Below are positions 45,339-54,782 of a stretch of DNA of 64,000 nt, in pieces. The notes under the pieces were generated by a model. That model searched no databases and was not told the DNA's origin. It worked only from the letters and a program-made list of their open reading frames with translations. The translations under genes were made by a program, and so were the position numbers. The DNA comes from Oceanobacillus zhaokaii (lineage in GTDB: Bacteria > Bacillota > Bacilli > Bacillales > Amphibacillaceae): the NCBI RefSeq assembly GCF_003352005.1, contig NZ_CP024848.1:629001-693000 (forward strand). The letters run 5' to 3'. Each line of letters begins with the position of its first letter. Position 1 is the first letter of the stretch.

Positions 45339-45665
45339 CTAATCTTCAACTTCTAAAAGAAAGACTTTTTCTACATAGCTTCCATGTTTCTCAGCTTTAA
45401 GAGAACGAATTTCTTCTACTTTTTCCATGGAAGATCCGTGAACATCTTTCACCAAAGTATTGATGATTTCTAATAGATCAGCGATCTCTTCCAATGCATC
45501 TTCCTTTGTTGCTGCATGCTGGTATTCTTCTACTTCTTCAAATAATTTTTTCTTCAGTTCCAAAATATAACGATCCTGATTTAGTGTTTCTGTTTTACAA
45601 TCTTTACCGGAGTCTTCGATGATCTCCGGAATACGGTCACGTACGAGTTTATTATAGGTTGTCAT
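45339..45665 (-). CDS. MazG-like / phosphoribosyl-ATP pyrophosphohydrolase-type protein
   Basis: 108-residue all-alpha NTP pyrophosphatase. It starts TTYNKLVRDRIPEIIEDSGK, a well-known small-family opening. Metal-binding acidic motif FEEVEEYQHA (about residues 40-49) pairs with DALEEIADLLEIINTL (about 55-70). It probably hydrolyses non-canonical or excess nucleotides. AGGAGTG precedes ATG. Single gene, converging on the ATP-grasp/M20 pair. Confidence 0.83.
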   Translation of the reverse strand: MTTYNKLVRDRIPEIIEDSGKDCKTETLNQDRYILELKKKLFEEVEEYQHAATKEDALEEIADLLEIINTLVKDVHGSSMEKVEEIRSLKAEKHGSYVEKVFLLEVED

Positions 45666-46477
45666 AGGAACACTCCTTTTAGTTGTTCATTTTTACTGTT
45701 TCACTTTTTCCCTTTTGGTAAACATAGAAAAGGAAAATATTAGTGAATCATTCTTAAATTAGAAGGATTTATGATTTAGAACCTTTTAAATTTAGCTATC
45801 TCTTATTCCTTTCATACATGTAGTTTTTTGCACCTACTCTAAAGATTGATAATTTGTTAGGGTAATATTAATAAGGCAATTTGATAAAATTTCAATTGAA
45901 AGAGGACCACGGGGACAGGCACTTAAGACCACTTTAAAGAGATTAGAGTAGGTCACTTCAACCATGTCCTTGTGGCCCTTCGTCTAGAGAACCGTCCCAA
46001 TTTATCACAGGTTACGAGTTGTAGAAACCACTTTGCATGAAGTTTAAGTTTATCTGTGAATGGATAATTTGGCCTCTAATTTCACCAGCAGATTCAGTTC
46101 CATCTAAACTTTTTGGGGGAGAGTCTTCATGGCTTTTACAAATGCCATTTCGGGGCGGAGTTAAGCGAAGGTAGGGCAGGTTTTTTGAGAGTTGTTTACA
46201 AGCGGGTTTTCATTTTAGCTTGAGAATAAAGTTTTGAAAGAGCGTTTGAGGTAGGTTCTAAGAAAAACAGGGATACCCTTTACTATCAGGGGGCATCCCT
46301 TGATTTTATTTTACAAGGGTTTATGCTTTGTATTAATAAAAAGTTTTGCAGATCAAGTGATACGAAAAAGTTGAGAAAATGGGGAGGGTGTAAGACTTTA
46401 TTCAAAAGCGACTGATTGATGGAGTCTAAAGTATCTTTGGCGCTTTCTTAGTAAATAAAATCAGAAAGGATGATAAT
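45666..46477. other. Intergenic, no gene recognised
   Basis: An imperfect repeat GGCCC/GGGCC-like pairing links 45902-45980 (CCACGGGGACAGG with ACCATGTCCTTGTGG), possibly a decayed hairpin. A second imperfect hairpin lies at 46269-46300 (GGGATACCC...GGGGCATCCC) upstream of the UvrA-like gene. No gene frame with a ribosome site. Confidence 0.4.
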
Positions 46478-48757
46478 GTGTCAGAAATAAAAGATGAAAT
46501 CATTTTAAGAGGGCTTAAAGAAAATAACTTAAAAAATGTAGATTTAAATATACCGAAAGAAAAAATCATCGTATTTACTGGTCTTTCAGGCTCAGGAAAG
46601 AGCTCGGTTGTTTTTGATACATTAGCAACAGAAAGCAGAAGACAAATGACTTTGAACTATCCTCACTATGTTAGATATCAAATGCCAAGGTACGAAAGGC
46701 CTCATGCTGACCTGATGCAAAACTTAAGCCCGGTTGTAGTAGTAGAGCAAAGACCTATCGGGGGCAATTCTCGCTCAACAGTTGGCACCTATATGGATAT
46801 AAATCCATTAATTAGACTTTTGTTTTCAAGAATAGGAAAACCATCAATAGGTTCTGCACACGAATTTTCAAGCCAAAGTTCCTTTGGCAGATGCCCAGAA
46901 TGTAGTGGATTTGGGGAGGTCATTGCGCCAGACCAAAATAAGATAATTGATTTCGATAAGTCACTTCGAGATTATGCAGTGAAATTTAAGCCATTATCAC
47001 CTTCAGGTTGGCAAGGCAGATGGATGATGACCTGCGGATTATTCAATCCGGATAAAACAATAAGGGACTACTCAGAAGAAAAACGTAATCTGCTATTATA
47101 TGGTCCCCCAAAAGGTAAAAAAGTCAATGCACCGTTTCACACAAAAAACGGACCTCAAAGACATGATTGGGATGGGTTATTGCCCAGATTTACACGCCTT
47201 TATATCAATAGAGATATCTCAAAACTAAAAGAAGTAAGCCAAGATGACGTCTTAGCCGTATCAACTCAATTCTTATGCCCAACTTGCCAAGGTTCAGGCC
47301 TAAACCCAAAGGTATTAGAATGTAGAATAAATAGTTTAAATATCGCAGAATATGACCAATTAGAGCTTACAGAACTACTGGAAGAACTAAAGAGGATAAA
47401 AGATCCTATGGGAAAATCTATCGCACTACAAACAATTCCACATATCATTCAACTAGTTGAAATGGGATTAGGATATTTGAGTTTATCAAGAAAAATGGGA
47501 ACCTTATCCGGTGGAGAAGCTCAAAGGGTAAAAATCGCTCGTCATTTAAGGAGCAGCCTAAACAACATCACATACATTTTCGACGAACCGAGTGCGGGAC
47601 TCCATCCGGAAGAAGTGGATATGTTAATACAGATGCTAAAAAGTATAAAATCCCAACATAATACCGTTATCGTTATTGAACACGATCTGTCTGTAATAAA
47701 AGCAGCGGATGAAATCATAGAGTTGGGGCCAGGAGCAGGTGTAAATGGAGGAGAAGTTATCTATCAAGGGAAATTAGAAGGGCTAAATAAATCTAAAGCC
47801 GCAACAAACCTAAACCACAAGCTATTGATAAACAAAAATCCAAGAAATATAGAAAGTTATTTTACAATAAAAAGTGCAATTAACAATAACTTAAAAAATA
47901 TAAGCGTAAATATTCCTAAAAACGTCTTAGTCTCTATATGCGGAGTATCTGGTTCAGGTAAAAGCTCCTTAATGTTGGAAGCATTCACTAAAAAGTATCC
48001 AGAAACCATAAAGGTTGGACAGAGTAGTATAGGAATCTCGAACCGTTCGACACTAGCCACATATATGGGAATAATGGATGACATTCGCTCAATATTTTCG
48101 AAAGAAACAGGACAACCAGCGGGATTATTCAGCTTTAACTCCTTAGGAGCATGTCCTATTTGCAAAGGAAAAGGAGTCACAACGCCAGACGTAGCATTCG
48201 CAGATCCAGTGACTCTTCGCTGTGAAGCATGTAATGGAACGAGATATTCAGACGAAACACTATTATATCGATATCGGGATAAAAATATAGTTGAGATTTT
48301 AAATTTAACAATAGAAGAGGCTATGAACTATTTTAAAGAACATAAAATCATAAAAAGAGTGAATACGCTTAAAGACGTAGGATTAGGATATTTAACCTTA
48401 GGACAGACGACAAGTTCTCTAAGCGGAGGAGAAGTCCAACGCCTTAAACTTGCTAGCCACATACAGAAAGAGGGACAAATCTACCTATTAGACGAACCAT
48501 CCTTAGGACTGCACAAAAAGGATAACGGAATACTCTTAGAAGTATTTCAAAATCTTGTAAACAGAGGTAATTCCGTTATAATAATCGAACACAATCTAGA
48601 CTTTATAGCAGCGAGTGACTGGGTAATAGAGTTAGGTCCAGGAGGAGGAAAAAAAGGCGGACATATTCTATTTGAAGGCACACCAGAAGAAATGTTAAAT
48701 GCAGAAACATTGACAGCAAAATGGTTAAAGGATGGTGTTACAGAACATCTTACTTAA
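46478..48757 (+). CDS. Short UvrA-family ABC ATPase paralogue
   Basis: 759-residue UvrA-like protein, about 190 residues shorter than canonical UvrA (about 940-960). Two ABC modules: Walker A GLSGSGKSS (about 35) and GVSGSGKSS (about 490); signatures LSGGEAQRVKIARHL (about 345) and LSGGEVQRLKLASHI (about 648); Walker B IFDEPSAGLHP and LLDEPSLGLH. Zinc pairs CPECSGFG, CPTCQGSG, CPICKGKG and CEACNGTRY are kept. The UvrB-binding/signature-I insert appears reduced. Such paralogues occur in drug-resistance settings (DrrC-like) or as accessory UvrA. GTG 46478 follows GAAAGGATGATA. Single gene. Confidence 0.85.
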   Translation: MSEIKDEIILRGLKENNLKNVDLNIPKEKIIVFTGLSGSGKSSVVFDTLATESRRQMTLNYPHYVRYQMPRYERPHADLMQNLSPVVVVEQRPIGGNSRSTVGTYMDINPLIRLLFSRIGKPSIGSAHEFSSQSSFGRCPECSGFGEVIAPDQNKIIDFDKSLRDYAVKFKPLSPSGWQGRWMMTCGLFNPDKTIRDYSEEKRNLLLYGPPKGKKVNAPFHTKNGPQRHDWDGLLPRFTRLYINRDISKLKEVSQDDVLAVSTQFLCPTCQGSGLNPKVLECRINSLNIAEYDQLELTELLEELKRIKDPMGKSIALQTIPHIIQLVEMGLGYLSLSRKMGTLSGGEAQRVKIARHLRSSLNNITYIFDEPSAGLHPEEVDMLIQMLKSIKSQHNTVIVIEHDLSVIKAADEIIELGPGAGVNGGEVIYQGKLEGLNKSKAATNLNHKLLINKNPRNIESYFTIKSAINNNLKNISVNIPKNVLVSICGVSGSGKSSLMLEAFTKKYPETIKVGQSSIGISNRSTLATYMGIMDDIRSIFSKETGQPAGLFSFNSLGACPICKGKGVTTPDVAFADPVTLRCEACNGTRYSDETLLYRYRDKNIVEILNLTIEEAMNYFKEHKIIKRVNTLKDVGLGYLTLGQTTSSLSGGEVQRLKLASHIQKEGQIYLLDEPSLGLHKKDNGILLEVFQNLVNRGNSVIIIEHNLDFIAASDWVIELGPGGGKKGGHILFEGTPEEMLNAETLTAKWLKDGVTEHLT

Positions 48758-49531
48758 AAATATGGATTTATTAATTGAACTTGCCTCATTTATCGAATTG
48801 GGGCATTCATTGTTAATGAAAGATAAATTGCTGGTGTTATAATTCTCATATTTTTGCTCATAGAAATTTTTACTTGGCGGCATGATGTAATTTATCATCG
48901 CCAATTCTTTGAACCAGTGCATTGTGTAAACATTTAGTATTGAGAAGACTACTTCCTAAGGAGGTAGTCTTTTTAGTTGTGAAAGGTGAACGCAAATATA
49001 AGAATACCACAGAGGTAAATATTCAAAATTACAAAGTTTTATTAGGTGGTTTTACTGATTATTGCCATGAAATGAGATTCTAAATGTTGAGGAGATTAAG
49101 AGTAACCACGTTAAAAGTTATTTAATGCATTGCCAAAGTCAAGGGAATCCTGTATATATTTGATGCCATATAATACAACAATAGAAAATGTCGTAATTTA
49201 GTGTTCACATATATTTTTTAATACTAATAAATATATGGGGAAACCTATGGCTGAATTCACCGAAAGAAAAATGATATCTCCTCCTTAAATTGACGTGGTG
49301 GATTTCATTTATTGCAGGCATTATCTCCTTCACCATCTATATTAGGTGCTGTTGGCGTCGTTTTTATTGGATTGTTAATGGTTCATTATCGATACTATTT
49401 TTAAACCTCGAGTATACGAGCATACTTTGAATACGCTTATTGTTAATTCTTTTTGAATTGTATTCGAAAAGGGTTAAACACTTTATTAAATCTTATCCAT
49501 ATTTAACATATTTAGAAACGGAGGATTTCAC
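48758..49531. other. Intergenic with a terminator and a gene scrap
   Basis: Terminator AGACTACTTCCT AAGG AGGTAGTCT TTTTAG at 48946-48974. Near 49245-49402 two small pieces (MAEFTERKMISPP; SPSPSILGAVGVVFIGLLMV) look like the start and an inner membrane segment of one decayed protein. Family unknown. Confidence 0.45.
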
Positions 49532-50242
49532 ATGGCTGAACAGTTGGAAGTAATCCTAAGGAGTATTGGCTCCTTCTGCATATTATTGATAGGGGCCAAA
49601 ATTTTAGGAAAACAAACCATATCAAAAATGACAATTTTCGATTTTGTCGCTTCCATTTCACTTGGTTCAATTGCTGCTAATCTTGCTTTTAATACTTCAT
49701 TAAAATTTCATAACGTGCTCATATCATTCGCCATTATGATTGCGATTCTTTTTGTAGCGGCTTATATGTCGATGAAGGGAATTAAAACTCGTAGGTTTTT
49801 GGCAGGCAATCCCACCGTTGTGATTGAAAACGGAAAAATATTAGAGGGCAATATGAAAAAAATGCGGTACACACTGGATTATCTCAATCAACAGTTAAGA
49901 GAAAAGGACATATTTGAAATCAGTGAAGTTCTTTTTGCGGTTTTGGAAACAAATGGAACGTTATCCGTTCAAAAAAAACCGAATTTCCGCCATGTGACAA
50001 AACAGGATATAGGGATATTTACTGCACCAGAATCGAAGCTTCCTATTGAATTGATTATGGACGGGCATATTGTTGAAAGTAATTTAAAAGAGAACAATCT
50101 GAATCATAAGTGGTTACAAGTTGAAATTCAAAAACGAGGATTATCCATTAATGACGTTTTTTACGCAGTTCTTGGAACAAATGGGGCAGTTTACATTGAT
50201 ACATACAAAGACCATATCGAATCCCCAGTTGATAAGGAATGA
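49532..50242 (+). CDS. DUF421 / YetF-family membrane protein
   Basis: 236 residues. Three N-terminal membrane helices (about residues 10-28, 38-56, 60-80) are followed by a cytoplasmic YetF domain. Signature features: GAKILGKQTISKMTIFDFV (about 22-40), SIAANLAF, then RFLAGNPTVVIENGKIL (about 88-104), RYTLDYLNQQLREKDIFEI and EVLFAVLETNGTLSV. Function of YetF/YrbG proteins is unsettled; spore or envelope roles are suggested. GGAGG precedes ATG. It is monocistronic. Confidence 0.88.
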   Translation: MAEQLEVILRSIGSFCILLIGAKILGKQTISKMTIFDFVASISLGSIAANLAFNTSLKFHNVLISFAIMIAILFVAAYMSMKGIKTRRFLAGNPTVVIENGKILEGNMKKMRYTLDYLNQQLREKDIFEISEVLFAVLETNGTLSVQKKPNFRHVTKQDIGIFTAPESKLPIELIMDGHIVESNLKENNLNHKWLQVEIQKRGLSINDVFYAVLGTNGAVYIDTYKDHIESPVDKE

Positions 50243-50648
50243 GTTTAAGGACAATAACTTCTGGGGAAATATGTTTCATTTTAAGAAGATAAGAGTGATT
50301 TTAAGTATTATGTGTTAGTTAACTTTGCATTGTACCTGGACTGCTTGGAAAATAAATAACTTAAAATACTACAAAAGACTTACGAGTTTGATCAGATGTT
50401 TATGATAAATTTGTATTGGCAGCTAGCAATATATCACTGTATGCAAAGAACGTTTGTGGAAGGTAGACTTCTGAGGGGAATAGACGATATTAGTTCTTGT
50501 TACTATATTGTAAAATAGATTATCAGTTTTTGTTTGGTAAATATATTGCAATGTTTATCAAACAAATGTAGAACTATTCATATATTATTAATATTTACAT
50601 AAATATGATTAATTCAATAATATTCTGATTGTGAAAAGGGGAAGTAAA
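50243..50648. other. AT-rich intergenic region before the ABC transporter
   Basis: No gene seen. It must contain the transporter promoter; I could not define -35/-10 boxes with confidence. No T-box or SAM riboswitch features recognised. Confidence 0.35.
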
Positions 50649-51476
50649 ATGAAAAAAAGGTCATTCTTGTTTTTCGTGATTATTTCTACATTCCTGTTGA
50701 TACTATCAGCTTGTGGAACTAGCAGCAGTAAAGACGCAACATCAACAGAGGGAGAAGAATCGTCTGAAAAAAACTCTCTACGAATTGTGACAAATGCAGC
50801 TTATGCACCATTTGAGTATTTTGATGGAGATAAAATTGTTGGTTTTGATGTTGATTTAATCAATGCACTAGCTGAAGAAACAGGATATGAAGTGGAGATT
50901 GAACATGTTGGTTGGGATCCTATTTTTGTAGAAATAGAGTCTAATAGAGCTGACTTATCTATTGGTGCGATTACTATTAATGATGAAAGAAAACAAACCT
51001 TTGATTTTTCACACCCATACTTCTTATCTACAAATAAAATCTTGGTTCCAGAAGATAGCGCAATTCAATCAGGAGAAGAATTAAAAGGTCATATTGTCGC
51101 TGTTCAAACAGGTACAACTGGATCTGAAGCAGTTGAAAAATTGCTTGGTAAAAACCATAAAGATATCAAAAAGTTTGAGGATAATAATATTGCAATTCAA
51201 GAATTGCTTCAGGGTGGAGCAGCAGCGGTAGTTGCGGATAACACGGTTGTTGAGGAGTACGTCAAAAACAATTCGGATCAAAAGCTAAAAGTTGTAGAAG
51301 ATAGCAGTAGTTTTGAACAGGAATTCTATGGTTTTATGTTTCCGAAAGGTAGCAAATTAAAAGCGGAGTTCGACCAAGCTCTTAATACTCTTTATGATAA
51401 TGGTACTTATGTTGAAATCTATGAAAAATGGTTTGGAGTAGAGCCGAATCTTGAAACGTTAAAAGAACAGCAGTAG
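50649..51476 (+). CDS. Amino-acid ABC transporter substrate-binding lipoprotein
   Basis: 275 residues from ATG 50649 (AAAAGGGGAAG upstream). Lipobox LLILSACGTSS (Cys at about 21) anchors it in the membrane. The SBP_bac_3 fold starts LRIVTNAAYAPFEYFDG (about 43-59), with FDVDLINALAEETGY and EIESNRADLSIGAITINDER. This class binds polar amino acids such as glutamine, arginine or cystine. It is the first gene of the transporter operon, followed by an attenuating hairpin (51479-51524), then permease and ATPase, so more binding protein than membrane parts is likely. Confidence 0.9.
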   Translation: MKKRSFLFFVIISTFLLILSACGTSSSKDATSTEGEESSEKNSLRIVTNAAYAPFEYFDGDKIVGFDVDLINALAEETGYEVEIEHVGWDPIFVEIESNRADLSIGAITINDERKQTFDFSHPYFLSTNKILVPEDSAIQSGEELKGHIVAVQTGTTGSEAVEKLLGKNHKDIKKFEDNNIAIQELLQGGAAAVVADNTVVEEYVKNNSDQKLKVVEDSSSFEQEFYGFMFPKGSKLKAEFDQALNTLYDNGTYVEIYEKWFGVEPNLETLKEQQ

Positions 51477-51478
51477 GC

Positions 51479-51524
51479 AAAAATTGCGTAACTTATGGTA
51501 CATAAAGTTACGCAATTTTTAAAT
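51479..51524 (+). terminator. Hairpin after the binding-protein gene
   Basis: AAAAAATTGCGTAACTT ... AAGTTACGCAATTTTT. A strong stem inside the transporter operon, likely giving partial termination or 3'-end protection. Confidence 0.8.
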
Positions 51525-51580
51525 CTGTGGGAGATGAAGAAATAAATACTACAAATCGTTCATAAGGAAGGAGGGTCTCA

Positions 51581-52237
51581 ATGACCTTTCGTTGGGATAT
51601 TATTATTGAATACTTACCATATCTATTGCAAGGTACATTGCTCACAATTGGCCTTTCTTTAGGATCTATCATCCTTGGATCAGTGTTAGGATTGTTTATA
51701 GGACTAGGCCGTATTATTAGTAACAAGATATTATCCTCTCTGTTTTATTGTTATATTACAATATTTCGTGGAACACCGTTATTGGTTCAAATTTTCCTAA
51801 TCCATTTTGGAGTAGTTCCATTATTTGCGGGGGAAACAAATGCAGTTATTGCGGGAGTAATTGCCTTATCCTTAAATGCAGCAGCATATATTGCAGAAAT
51901 CTTTCGTGCAGGTATTCAGTCAATTGATAGAGGACAAATGGAAGGGGCACGATCACTTGGCATGACCCATTCTCAAGCAATGCGTTATATCATTTTACCG
52001 CAAGCTTTTAAACGAATGGTCCCGCCTCTTGGAAATGAGTTTATTGTTTTATTGAAGGATTCATCATTACTCTCAGTTATTGCTGCCCCCGAATTAATGT
52101 ATTGGGGAAGAGCAATGGGCGGCCAATATTTTAAAGTATGGGAGCCGTATTTAGCGAGTGCATTCATTTATTTAGTGCTCACGATTACCTTAAGTTCCCT
52201 ACTTAATCTGCTTGAAAGAAGGCTGAAGACAGTATGA
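51581..52237 (+). CDS. Amino-acid ABC transporter permease
   Basis: 218-residue HisM/GlnP-type permease with about five helices. The EAA loop, which contacts the ATPase, is [21 protein letters not shown] (about residues 126-146, shown in part as [18 protein letters not shown]). Begins with hydrophobic [19 protein letters not shown] (about 9-27). AGGAGGG precedes ATG. It overlaps the ATPase gene by four bases (ATGA), so the two are coupled. Forms a membrane channel as homodimer. Confidence 0.9.
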   Translation: MTFRWDIIIEYLPYLLQGTLLTIGLSLGSIILGSVLGLFIGLGRIISNKILSSLFYCYITIFRGTPLLVQIFLIHFGVVPLFAGETNAVIAGVIALSLNAAAYIAEIFRAGIQSIDRGQMEGARSLGMTHSQAMRYIILPQAFKRMVPPLGNEFIVLLKDSSLLSVIAAPELMYWGRAMGGQYFKVWEPYLASAFIYLVLTITLSSLLNLLERRLKTV

Positions 52238-52956
52238 TTAAAGTTGAGAATTTAAAAAAGTCGTTTGGACATAATGTAGTGTTAAAGGATATTAATGTAA
52301 AAGTTAAACCGCAAGAGGTTGTGGTAGTAATCGGACCATCAGGATCAGGGAAATCAACATTTTTAAGATGTATCAATCAACTAGAGACAATCACATCCGG
52401 TAATATTTACATTGAAGGTGTAGACACGACTGATAAAAAAGTGGATATTAATAAAGTTCGCATAGAAGTAGGGATGGTATTCCAGCACTTTAACCTTTTT
52501 CCGCATAAAACGGTCCTCGAAAATATCATGCTTGCTCCGCTAAAAGTTAGGAGGGTTTCAAAGGACCAAGCGGCACAAAATGCCCGAGAGCTTTTGAAGA
52601 AGGTAGGGCTTGCTGAAAAAGAGAATGCTTATCCAGATTCACTTTCAGGTGGACAAAAACAACGGGTCGCGATTGCAAGAGCGCTAGCAATGCAGCCGAA
52701 AATCATGCTTTTCGATGAACCTACATCAGCATTGGATCCAGAAATGGTCGGTGAAGTTTTAGAGGTTATGAAACAGCTTGCAATGGAAGGAATGACAATG
52801 GTTGTTGTCACACATGAAATGGGGTTTGCAAAAGAAGTGGGCGACAGAGTTATTTTTATGGATGAAGGTCTCATCGTCGAAGAAAACATTCCAAAAGAGC
52901 TGTTTAAAAACCCACAGCAAGAGCGGACGAAGTCGTTTTTAAGTAAAGTTTTGTGA
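52234..52956 (+). CDS. Amino-acid ABC transporter ATP-binding protein
   Basis: 240-residue GlnQ-type ATPase. Walker [10 protein letters not shown] (about residues 36-44), Q-loop [11 protein letters not shown] (about 84-94), signature [18 protein letters not shown] (about 135-152), Walker [16 protein letters not shown] (about 156-170), H-loop [20 protein letters not shown]. It powers uptake by the permease. ATGA overlap with the permease gene and a terminator at 52971 mark the operon end. Confidence 0.93.
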   Translation: MIKVENLKKSFGHNVVLKDINVKVKPQEVVVVIGPSGSGKSTFLRCINQLETITSGNIYIEGVDTTDKKVDINKVRIEVGMVFQHFNLFPHKTVLENIMLAPLKVRRVSKDQAAQNARELLKKVGLAEKENAYPDSLSGGQKQRVAIARALAMQPKIMLFDEPTSALDPEMVGEVLEVMKQLAMEGMTMVVVTHEMGFAKEVGDRVIFMDEGLIVEENIPKELFKNPQQERTKSFLSKVL

Positions 52957-52970
52957 TTGAATATCCTAAT

Positions 52971-53005
52971 TGTAAAGCACCAGTCGCTAGGGCTGGTGCT
53001 TTACA
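52971..53005 (+). terminator. Terminator of the amino-acid transporter operon
   Basis: TGTAAAGCACCAG TCGCTAGGG CTGGTGCTTTACA. Confidence 0.85.
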
Positions 53006-53169
53006 TCTTAACCGGTTAGAACATGGATTGGTGCGCAGTTTTCTGTATTGAAATAATAGAATTCAATGAGAAAATACTATCTCACATCAGATCTGTTCCA
53101 GGTGAGCTTTGAGGAATAGTTTTCATTGCTTTTACAAGTGCTAAAATTTACTGGGTATCCAGATGATTT

Positions 53170-53502
53170 TCAAAGCACATTATCATATATTTTATTAATT
53201 TTTTCATCAAGCAGATCCATGTGTACAATTCGTGCTTCACGTACATACTCTTTTCCTTTAACAAAAAGCAATAATACAGGAACGGTAAAAATAGAATAAC
53301 GACCAGCGATTTCTTCCACTTCATTTGCGTTAATATGGCCAAGTTTAATCTTGGGGTATTTCGTCATTAATAGCTGAACCTGTGGCAGCAGTCCATGACA
53401 TACACTGCAATTTGGACGTGATATATAGAGAAATGAAAGTGTGTTATCTTTTAAAAAACAATCGATCATATCGATGTTGTTCAGCTTTTTAAATTCTCTC
53501 AT
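53170..53502 (-). CDS. Thioredoxin-like protein
   Basis: 110 residues from ATG 53502 (GGAGGG upstream; the longer frame adds 15 residues). Thioredoxin fold with a CxxC motif SRPNCSVCHGLLPQVQLL (about residues 28-45, active NCSVC); the canonical CGPC is replaced by CSVC. The cis-Pro loop is SIFTVPVLLLF (about 75-85). It resembles small Bacillus YtpP/YdfQ-type thioredoxin family proteins. Likely cytoplasmic thiol-disulfide role; redox partner unknown. Single gene. Confidence 0.82.
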   Translation of the reverse strand: MREFKKLNNIDMIDCFLKDNTLSFLYISRPNCSVCHGLLPQVQLLMTKYPKIKLGHINANEVEEIAGRYSIFTVPVLLLFVKGKEYVREARIVHMDLLDEKINKIYDNVL

Positions 53503-53633
53503 GCTTAACCCTCCATAAAGGTTTCCTTTGAATCTATAGGATAACAAAAAACATGCGTTAGGTCACGGATAGATGTTTAATACTTATAAGTAAAGGATAT
53601 ATAATACTAAACGATATATCTGAGGTGAAAAAT

Positions 53634-53819
53634 ATGAATAATAAAGATAAAAAATCACCAAAAGAGAAAAAACGGAATGCTTTTGAAGAAGGTCAGGAAT
53701 TTGTTGATCCTATACCGTTAGAAGATCTGAAAATAGAAATGGAAGATGAAAAGAGGAAATTTAAGACTAAGAATGATTCACAAAGTGAACGAAAGTATAA
53801 GAGAAATGATGATAAATAA
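53634..53819 (+). CDS. Small charged hydrophilic protein
   Basis: 61 residues from ATG 53634 with GAGGTG upstream. Very rich in Lys, Glu and Asp (NKDKKSPKEKKRNAFEEGQE, then DPIPLEDLKIEMEDEKRKF). No family recognised. Likely disordered. It is followed by a strong terminator at 53834, which supports it being a transcribed gene. Confidence 0.6.
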   Translation: MNNKDKKSPKEKKRNAFEEGQEFVDPIPLEDLKIEMEDEKRKFKTKNDSQSERKYKRNDDK

Positions 53820-53833
53820 TTAGAATTGAATAT

Positions 53834-53870
53834 AAAAGTGTCAGGGAATAACAATTCCCTGGCACTTTTA
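53834..53870 (+). terminator. Terminator of the small charged-protein gene
   Basis: AAAAGTGTCAGGGAAT AACA ATTCCCTGGCACTTTTA. Confidence 0.85.
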
Positions 53871-53923
53871 TATGTTTTTTACATTTATAAAGAAATTCAT
53901 ATTCTTGGCAATAAACCCCAAAC

Positions 53924-54493
53924 TCACCTATATTTTACCATCAATTTGGACCATTTCTTAAAGATCAACCTGCTTAATTCAGCCCATATCCAACTATACA
54001 TAAAAGAAAAAATGTAAATAAATCCTATAACTTTTAATGAAGGAGACGTACTGGCAACTGGACCTAAAACAGGGAAATGGACAATATACAGAAGAAAACA
54101 AATCCCGCCGGTTAATAATATAGACGTAAAAACGATGATGCCAATTCGCCTTTTTACAATAAGAAGAGCTATTCCAATTCCTAAACCAACTACCCCTGTT
54201 GTAAACAGGAAAACGAAAGATTCTCCAGGCTGGATCAGAATCAGTAAAAGAAATGTTAAAACGTAACTTTGAAGCCCAAAGGGAATAGATATAATGATGC
54301 AAATCAGGATAGGGAGAGTGGCAAAAGGACTGATGAAATAACCGATCCCTGGGAGAAAGTTTCCGGTTGACTGCAGGATAGCTGCAATTGCAGACAAAAG
54401 GGCGGCTAATACGAGTTTTTTAGAATGAGAAAACCTTTTAAAATGATGGTGGAGCTCGTATGATTCATGTGACAAAATGCTAAACCAATTCAT
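53924..54493 (-). CDS. Membrane protein, ECF S-component-like
   Basis: 189 residues, about five to six helices. After a polar start of about 25 residues it reads KLVLAALLSAIAAILQSTGN and FLPGIGYFISPFATLPILIC, a layout like substrate-binding S components of ECF transporters (LxALLxAxxxxL...P). No T or A component gene lies nearby; shared ECF modules would serve. Substrate unknown; the assignment is tentative. GGAGGAC precedes ATG. Single gene. Confidence 0.6.
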   Translation of the reverse strand: MNWFSILSHESYELHHHFKRFSHSKKLVLAALLSAIAAILQSTGNFLPGIGYFISPFATLPILICIIISIPFGLQSYVLTFLLLILIQPGESFVFLFTTGVVGLGIGIALLIVKRRIGIIVFTSILLTGGICFLLYIVHFPVLGPVASTSPSLKVIGFIYIFSFMYSWIWAELSRLIFKKWSKLMVKYR

Positions 54494-54782
54494 GGGGTCC
54501 TCCTTCTCTTCTTACAGCACAAAAACTTTATTACTCCATCCTTTTTTGGTACATAAGATACTTCAGAAATTAGAACCTTAGATGTTATATATGAAGGACA
54601 ACTGACAAAAATACGGATTCAAGCTTAAAACTCGTATTAAGATGTTGACAAAGAGATTGTTCTATATATGTGTATGATATTATGTGAATTTCCGAAATGT
54701 TCGGCCCCTAAATTGATACTAATGGAACAGTTCGAATCATATTCTTTTAAAAGGAAACAATTTAGAAGGGGTGTGAAATTAG

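Noticed and set aside
53994..54302. 102-residue frame opposite or within the membrane protein gene
   Set aside because: Alternate frame of the same strand; aromatic-rich shadow without a start site.
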